In this document: one piece after another, positions 60,673 to 64,000 of the stretch | Layout of the letters: each line of letters starts with the position of its first letter | How positions within the stretch are numbered: the stretch's first letter is position 1 | Position numbers and translations under genes: made by a program | The notes under the pieces: generated by a model | Told to the model about the DNA's origin: nothing | The model's database searches: none | Seen by the model: only the letters and a program-made list of their open reading frames with translations | Source: Acetobacteraceae bacterium | GTDB lineage: Bacteria > Pseudomonadota > Alphaproteobacteria > Acetobacterales > Acetobacteraceae | Length of the DNA: 64,000 nucleotides | Direction: 5' to 3' | Assembly (NCBI GenBank): GCA_027451405.1 | Contig: DAIDJM010000030.1 | Coordinates: forward strand, 1 to 64,000

Positions 60673-61518
60673 ATGGATCCGATACAGGCGATCGCGCTCG
60701 CCGCGCTGCAAGGTGCGACCGAGTTGTTTCCGGTCAGTTCGCTCGGCCACGCGGTGATCGTGCCGCCGGTGCTCGGCTGGACCATCGACGAACACGGGGC
60801 GGCCTTCCTGCCCTTCCTCGTGCTGCTGCATCTCGGCACCGCGACCGCGCTGCTGCTCTATTTCTGGCGCGACTGGTGGGCGCTCGCGACCGGCACGCTC
60901 GGTATCGGCAGCGCGCAGCGCGTGCGCGAAAGCCGCCACATCCTGCTGCTGCTCGTGGTCGCGACCATCCCGGGCGTGATCGTCGCGGCGGGGCTCGAAC
61001 ACGCGATCCGCCGGCTGTTCGCCTCGCCCCTCTATGCCGCCGGCTTCCTCGTGGCCAACGGGGTGCTGCTGCTCGCGGGCGAGGCGCTGCGCCGCCGCGT
61101 GCGGCCCGGCGCTGCCACCGCGATCGCGAGCCTTTCCATCGCCGACGCCATCTTTGTGGGTGTCTGGCAATGTCTCGCGCTGCTGCCCGGCATCTCGCGG
61201 TCGGGCGCCACCATCGTCGGCGGCCTGCTGCGCGGCATCGACCATGCAGCCGCCGCGCATTTCTCGTTCCTGATCGCAACCCCCATCATCCTCGGCGCGA
61301 CCGTCTTCGAAATCCCGAAATTGCTGCACGCCGCGGTGCCGCCAGGCACGATCCCGCTCTCGTTCGGCGCGGCGGTCGTGGCCGGCATCGTCGCGTTCCT
61401 CAGCACCGCGTTCCTGATGCGCTATTTCCGCAACCACGAGGCCTGGGCGCTCAACCCGTTCGCCTATTACTGTCTCGCGGTCGGCCTCGCCGCCCTCGCC
61501 TATTTCGGTCTCGCATGA
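60673..61518 (+). CDS. uppP: Undecaprenyl-diphosphatase
   Basis: A 281-aa BacA/UppP membrane phosphatase recycling undecaprenyl diphosphate for cell-wall and polysaccharide synthesis. Both signatures are present: GATELFPVSSLGHAV (residues 15-29, with the Glu and Ser) and LLPGISRSGATIVGGLLRG (about 172-190). Its start follows the ATP-grasp gene by 25 nt and its end overlaps the SGNH gene by 4 nt. Confidence 0.92.
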   Translation: MDPIQAIALAALQGATELFPVSSLGHAVIVPPVLGWTIDEHGAAFLPFLVLLHLGTATALLLYFWRDWWALATGTLGIGSAQRVRESRHILLLLVVATIPGVIVAAGLEHAIRRLFASPLYAAGFLVANGVLLLAGEALRRRVRPGAATAIASLSIADAIFVGVWQCLALLPGISRSGATIVGGLLRGIDHAAAAHFSFLIATPIILGATVFEIPKLLHAAVPPGTIPLSFGAAVVAGIVAFLSTAFLMRYFRNHEAWALNPFAYYCLAVGLAALAYFGLA

Positions 61519-62261
61519 TCACCCGACGCGCCCTCGCCCTGCTCGCGCTGCTGCTCGCCGGCGCCGCCTCGCCGGAACTCGCGAGCGTGCCGCTCTCGCG
61601 GCTCGACCTGCCCTGGTGGAAAGCGCGCTTCCTCGCGAAGGAAGCCGAATTGCGGCACGGCCCCTACGACCTCGTCTGGTACGGCGACAGCATCACCCAG
61701 AACTGGGAACGCAACGGCCCCGAACCCTGGTATCGGTTCCGGCCGATCTGGGAACATTATTACGGCAACCGCCACGCCATCGATCTCGGCTTCAAAGGCG
61801 ACACCACCGCCCACCTGCTCTGGCGCATCGACCATGGCGAGGCGAGCGGCATCCACCCGAAAGCCGCGATCGTGCTGATCGGCGCCAACAATTTCGGCAG
61901 GCTGCGCTGGCCCGCCGCGCCCACTTTCCGCGGCATCGAAGCCGTGGTCGTCGCCTTGCAGCAACACCTGCCCGGCACGCAAATCCTGCTGATCGGCGTG
62001 CTGCCCTCGATCCGCAACCCCTGGGTGGACCGCAACACCGCGGAAGTGAATGCTATGCTCGCGGCCCGCTACGCGCACACGCCGGGCGTGACCTACCGGG
62101 ATCTCGGATATTTGTTTCTGAAGAACGGGCGGGTGGATCCCACGCGGTTTCTCGATCCCCACCTGACGCCGCCCGATCCGCCGCTGCACCCGACCCCGGC
62201 GGCACAAGCCGATATGGCGGCGGCGATCGAGCCGGATATCGAGCGGATGATGAGGCCGTGA
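61515..62261 (+). CDS. SGNH/GDSL-type hydrolase, exported
   Basis: A 248-aa protein with a signal peptide (about 1-18). The SGNH blocks are YGDSITQNW (Ser), HAIDLGFKGDTTAHLLWRI, IGANNFGRL (Asn), and the closing DPHLTPPDPPLHPT with catalytic Asp and His. Likely an esterase or acetylhydrolase acting on envelope sugars. Overlaps uppP (ATGA). A family A repeat follows 6 nt after the stop. Confidence 0.82.
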   Translation: MITRRALALLALLLAGAASPELASVPLSRLDLPWWKARFLAKEAELRHGPYDLVWYGDSITQNWERNGPEPWYRFRPIWEHYYGNRHAIDLGFKGDTTAHLLWRIDHGEASGIHPKAAIVLIGANNFGRLRWPAAPTFRGIEAVVVALQQHLPGTQILLIGVLPSIRNPWVDRNTAEVNAMLAARYAHTPGVTYRDLGYLFLKNGRVDPTRFLDPHLTPPDPPLHPTPAAQADMAAAIEPDIERMMRP

Positions 62262-62267
62262 AGGAGT

Positions 62268-62381
62268 CTTCTTTTTCTGAAGAAAAAGAAGCAAAAAGAC
62301 TTTTGTCTTTGATCCCGGACCTTCCAAGGTCACGGATCATGCGAGAAAGTTTTTTTGGTTCTTTTTTTTCAAAAAAAGAAC
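62268..62381. repeat. Family A nested palindrome
   Basis: Left arm 62268-62303, right arm 62346-62381, with a central ACCTT-CC-AAGGT hairpin. Like the copy at 37938 it begins 6 nt after a stop codon and ends shortly before the next start (62389). Confidence 0.87.
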
Positions 62382-62388
62382 AAAACTG

Positions 62389-63735
62389 ATGGCTCTCGCG
62401 GACAGTCTGCGCCCCCGCCACGTGGCGATGATCTCCTTCGGCGGCATCATCGGCGCCGGGCTCTTCGTCGGCAGCTCCGCCGCGATCCACCAGGCCGGGC
62501 CGGGCGCACTGCTGAGTTACGCGGTCTCCGGCACGATCATCTTTCTCATCATGCGCATGCTGGGCGAGATGGCGGTGGCGCGGCCGGGGCTTGGGTCGTT
62601 CGCCTCCTATTCGGCGCTCGGGCTCGGTTCCTGGGCGGGGTTTCTGACCGGCTGGCTCTACTGGTATTTCTGGGTGATCACGGTGGGCGTCGAGACCATC
62701 GCGGGCGCCAAGCTGGTGGGCGAATGGGTGGCCGCACCGGTCTGGCTGATCGGACTGGTGCTGATTTCGCTGATGACGGCGACCAATCTGGTCTCGGTGC
62801 GCAGCTATGCCGAGTTCGAATTCTGGTTCGCGTCGCTCAAAGTGGGCGCGATCGCGCTCTTCATCGTGCTCGGGCTCGGCTACGTGTTCGGGTTCGGGCC
62901 AGGACCGGGCGCGGCAATCGCGACGATGACCGCGCATGGCGGTTTTTTCCCCCATGGCTGGGGCGCGGTGCTGGCGACCGTGCCGGTCGTGATTTTCTCG
63001 ATGATGGGCAGCGAGGTGGCGACGATCGCCGCAGCCGAAAGCGCCGATCCGGCCGGCAACGTGGCGCGCGCAGGGCGGACCGTGAGTTTCCGGATTCTGG
63101 CTTTCTACGTGGCCTCGATCGCAGTGATCGTGGCGGTGATGCCCTGGGACGCGGTGACGGTCGGCACCTCACCCTTCACGCAGGCGCTGGGCGCCATGCA
63201 TGTGCCCGGCGGCCGCGCGGCCATGTCGGTGGTGGCGATCACGGCCGTGCTGTCCTGCCTCAATTCGGGGCTCTACATCACCTCGCGCATGCTGTTCGAA
63301 CTGGCCTCGCGGGGCGAGGCGCCGCGCGGCTTCGCCGCCGTCTCGGGCCAGCGCGTGCCGCGGCGCGGCATCCTGTTCGGCACGGCAGCGGGGTTCGCCG
63401 CGGCCCTGGCCTCGATCATCTCGCCCAACGGCGTGTTTCTGTTCCTGATCAACACCTCGGGCGCGATCATTCTGTTCGTGTATCTGATCATCGCGCTCGC
63501 GGAACTGCGCCTGCGCCGCCAGCTCGAGGCGGAAGGCGAGGCGCTCAGTCTGCGGATGTGGGGCTTTCCCTGGCTCAGCTACGCCACGATCGGCGGAATC
63601 GTCGCGATCCTGGCGAGCATGGCGTTTTTGCCCGGGCTGCTCTGGCAACTCGTCCTGAGCGCGGCAAGCGCCGCCGCGGTCATGCTCGCCTGGCGGGTGC
63701 AGCAAAGCCGGTCGCTGAAGCCGGCGCGTTCGTAA
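62389..63735 (+). CDS. Amino-acid permease (APC superfamily)
   Basis: A 448-aa transporter with about 12 helices. N-terminal signature ISFGGIIGAGLFVGSSAAIHQAGPGALLSY and MRMLGEMAVARP; helix 6 region FSMMGSEVATIAAAE; CLNSGLYITSRMLF in the second half. Matches the proton-coupled AAT group (GabP/AnsP-like). Substrate unknown. ATG 62389 lies just 7 nt after a family A repeat, so the leader is very short or derives from the repeat. Confidence 0.88.
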   Translation: MALADSLRPRHVAMISFGGIIGAGLFVGSSAAIHQAGPGALLSYAVSGTIIFLIMRMLGEMAVARPGLGSFASYSALGLGSWAGFLTGWLYWYFWVITVGVETIAGAKLVGEWVAAPVWLIGLVLISLMTATNLVSVRSYAEFEFWFASLKVGAIALFIVLGLGYVFGFGPGPGAAIATMTAHGGFFPHGWGAVLATVPVVIFSMMGSEVATIAAAESADPAGNVARAGRTVSFRILAFYVASIAVIVAVMPWDAVTVGTSPFTQALGAMHVPGGRAAMSVVAITAVLSCLNSGLYITSRMLFELASRGEAPRGFAAVSGQRVPRRGILFGTAAGFAAALASIISPNGVFLFLINTSGAIILFVYLIIALAELRLRRQLEAEGEALSLRMWGFPWLSYATIGGIVAILASMAFLPGLLWQLVLSAASAAAVMLAWRVQQSRSLKPARS

Positions 63736-63760
63736 GTCGGGCCGGGTTTGCCTGGCTGCG

Positions 63761-63832
63761 GCGCGCCTCCGGCGGGCAGGGCTCCGCCCTGCACCCGCTG
63801 GGGCCGAAAGGCCCCAGACCCCGATTTTTTAA
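63761..63832 (+). terminator. Family B repeat acting as permease terminator
   Basis: A full copy 25 nt after the permease stop: GCGCGCCTCCGGCGGGCAGG, stem GGCAGGGC/GCCCTGC, then GGGGCC-GAAA-GGCCCC, CAGACCCC and six T. Intrinsic terminator structure. Confidence 0.82.
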
Positions 63833-63990
63833 GGTGAGGTTCTATGTCGTGGGTCGGCTAGCGACCCCATGTCGACAGTCCAGCGCCGTCGGGCCATGGC
63901 CAAAACCCGTCATTCAATGTGGTGCAAAATTCAAGACTTATGAGGTGCTGGAAAGATGTTAGGCTATCGCCTTTTAGTGGTGGAGAGATT

Positions 63991-64000
63991 ATGATCGAGA
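63991..64000 (+). CDS. Possible gene start cut by the window end
   Basis: ATGATCGAGA follows GGTGGAGAG (63979-63987), a plausible ribosome site 3 nt away. Only three codons are visible. Nothing else was found between 63833 and here. Confidence 0.2.

Noticed and set aside
1-64000. tRNA, rRNA or CRISPR array
   Set aside because: No T-loop/anticodon arrangement, rRNA signature or regularly spaced direct repeats were noticed on reading; a covariance-model search would be decisive.

Overview
The window looks like a chromosomal stretch of a GC-rich alphaproteobacterium, most likely Acetobacteraceae (Acidiphilium/Acidocella-like). Support: overall base composition, an NDUFA12-type complex I accessory subunit, Coq7, a Zur-znuABC locus, LexA boxes of the alphaproteobacterial GTTC-N7-GTTC type, PQQ-dependent periplasmic oxidation genes, and extragenic palindromes whose arms recur through the window. 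No rRNA, tRNA or CRISPR array was seen. The family placement is inference.

Layout. 1-6000: a FitAB-like antitoxin with a broken toxin, a complete type I restriction-modification operon (hsdR-hsdM-hsdS), and a truncated DarT-like toxin overlapping the end of hsdS. 6000-11560: an uncharacterised gene behind a perfect LexA box, a membrane protein, an orphan sensor kinase, and two tandem paralogous beta-rich, probably exported proteins. 12240-17400: a periplasmic alcohol-oxidation cluster: lanthanide-type PQQ dehydrogenase (XoxF-like), XoxJ-like binding protein, XoxG-like cytochrome c, an unlisted 26-aa PqqA precursor, a beta-propeller protein and a cytochrome b561. 17460-21340: a PLP decarboxylase/aminotransferase pair divergent from a probable heme-oxygenase-fold diiron protein. 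21380-26850: housekeeping genes (suhB, efp with its modifying enzyme epmB, dapF, mtaB, ftsY).

26930-28510: a DUF4268-type nuclease-fold gene of foreign composition between two repeat elements, then a broken BNR-repeat gene. 28870-34480: an ArnT-like glycosyltransferase, an FMN reductase, an unrecognised secreted protein and a TSCPD-domain ribonucleotide-reductase-like protein. 34690-37930: one tightly overlapped run (NDUFA12, mlaD, a small unknown, DUF2155, otsB, dsbB, coq7). 38090-43990: cytochrome b561, DsbA-like, FrhB/BciB family protein, small lipoprotein, zur and znuABC. 44180-47400: an AT-richer island (sulfotransferase, GH26 mannanase) bounded by a truncated kelch gene and an IS5-type remnant.

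47900-50300: a glutarate module (CoA transferase plus glutaryl-CoA dehydrogenase). 50540-56770: a second copy of the LexA-box gene, a membrane protein, a polysaccharide deacetylase, an MsbA-like ABC exporter and a large secreted protein. 56930-63740: envelope genes (galE, Wza-like export lipoprotein, DedA, ATP-grasp, uppP, SGNH hydrolase) and an amino-acid permease.

Two extragenic repeat families punctuate the window. Family A (about 115 bp) is a nested A/T-rich palindrome. Family B (about 70 bp) is a GC-rich double stem-loop that mostly sits just 3' of stop codons. The most interesting signals are the pair of LexA-box, apparently leaderless paralogs; the nested-palindrome family A; the pqqA plus alternative hairpins inside the xox cluster; and the toxin remnants at both ends of the restriction locus.
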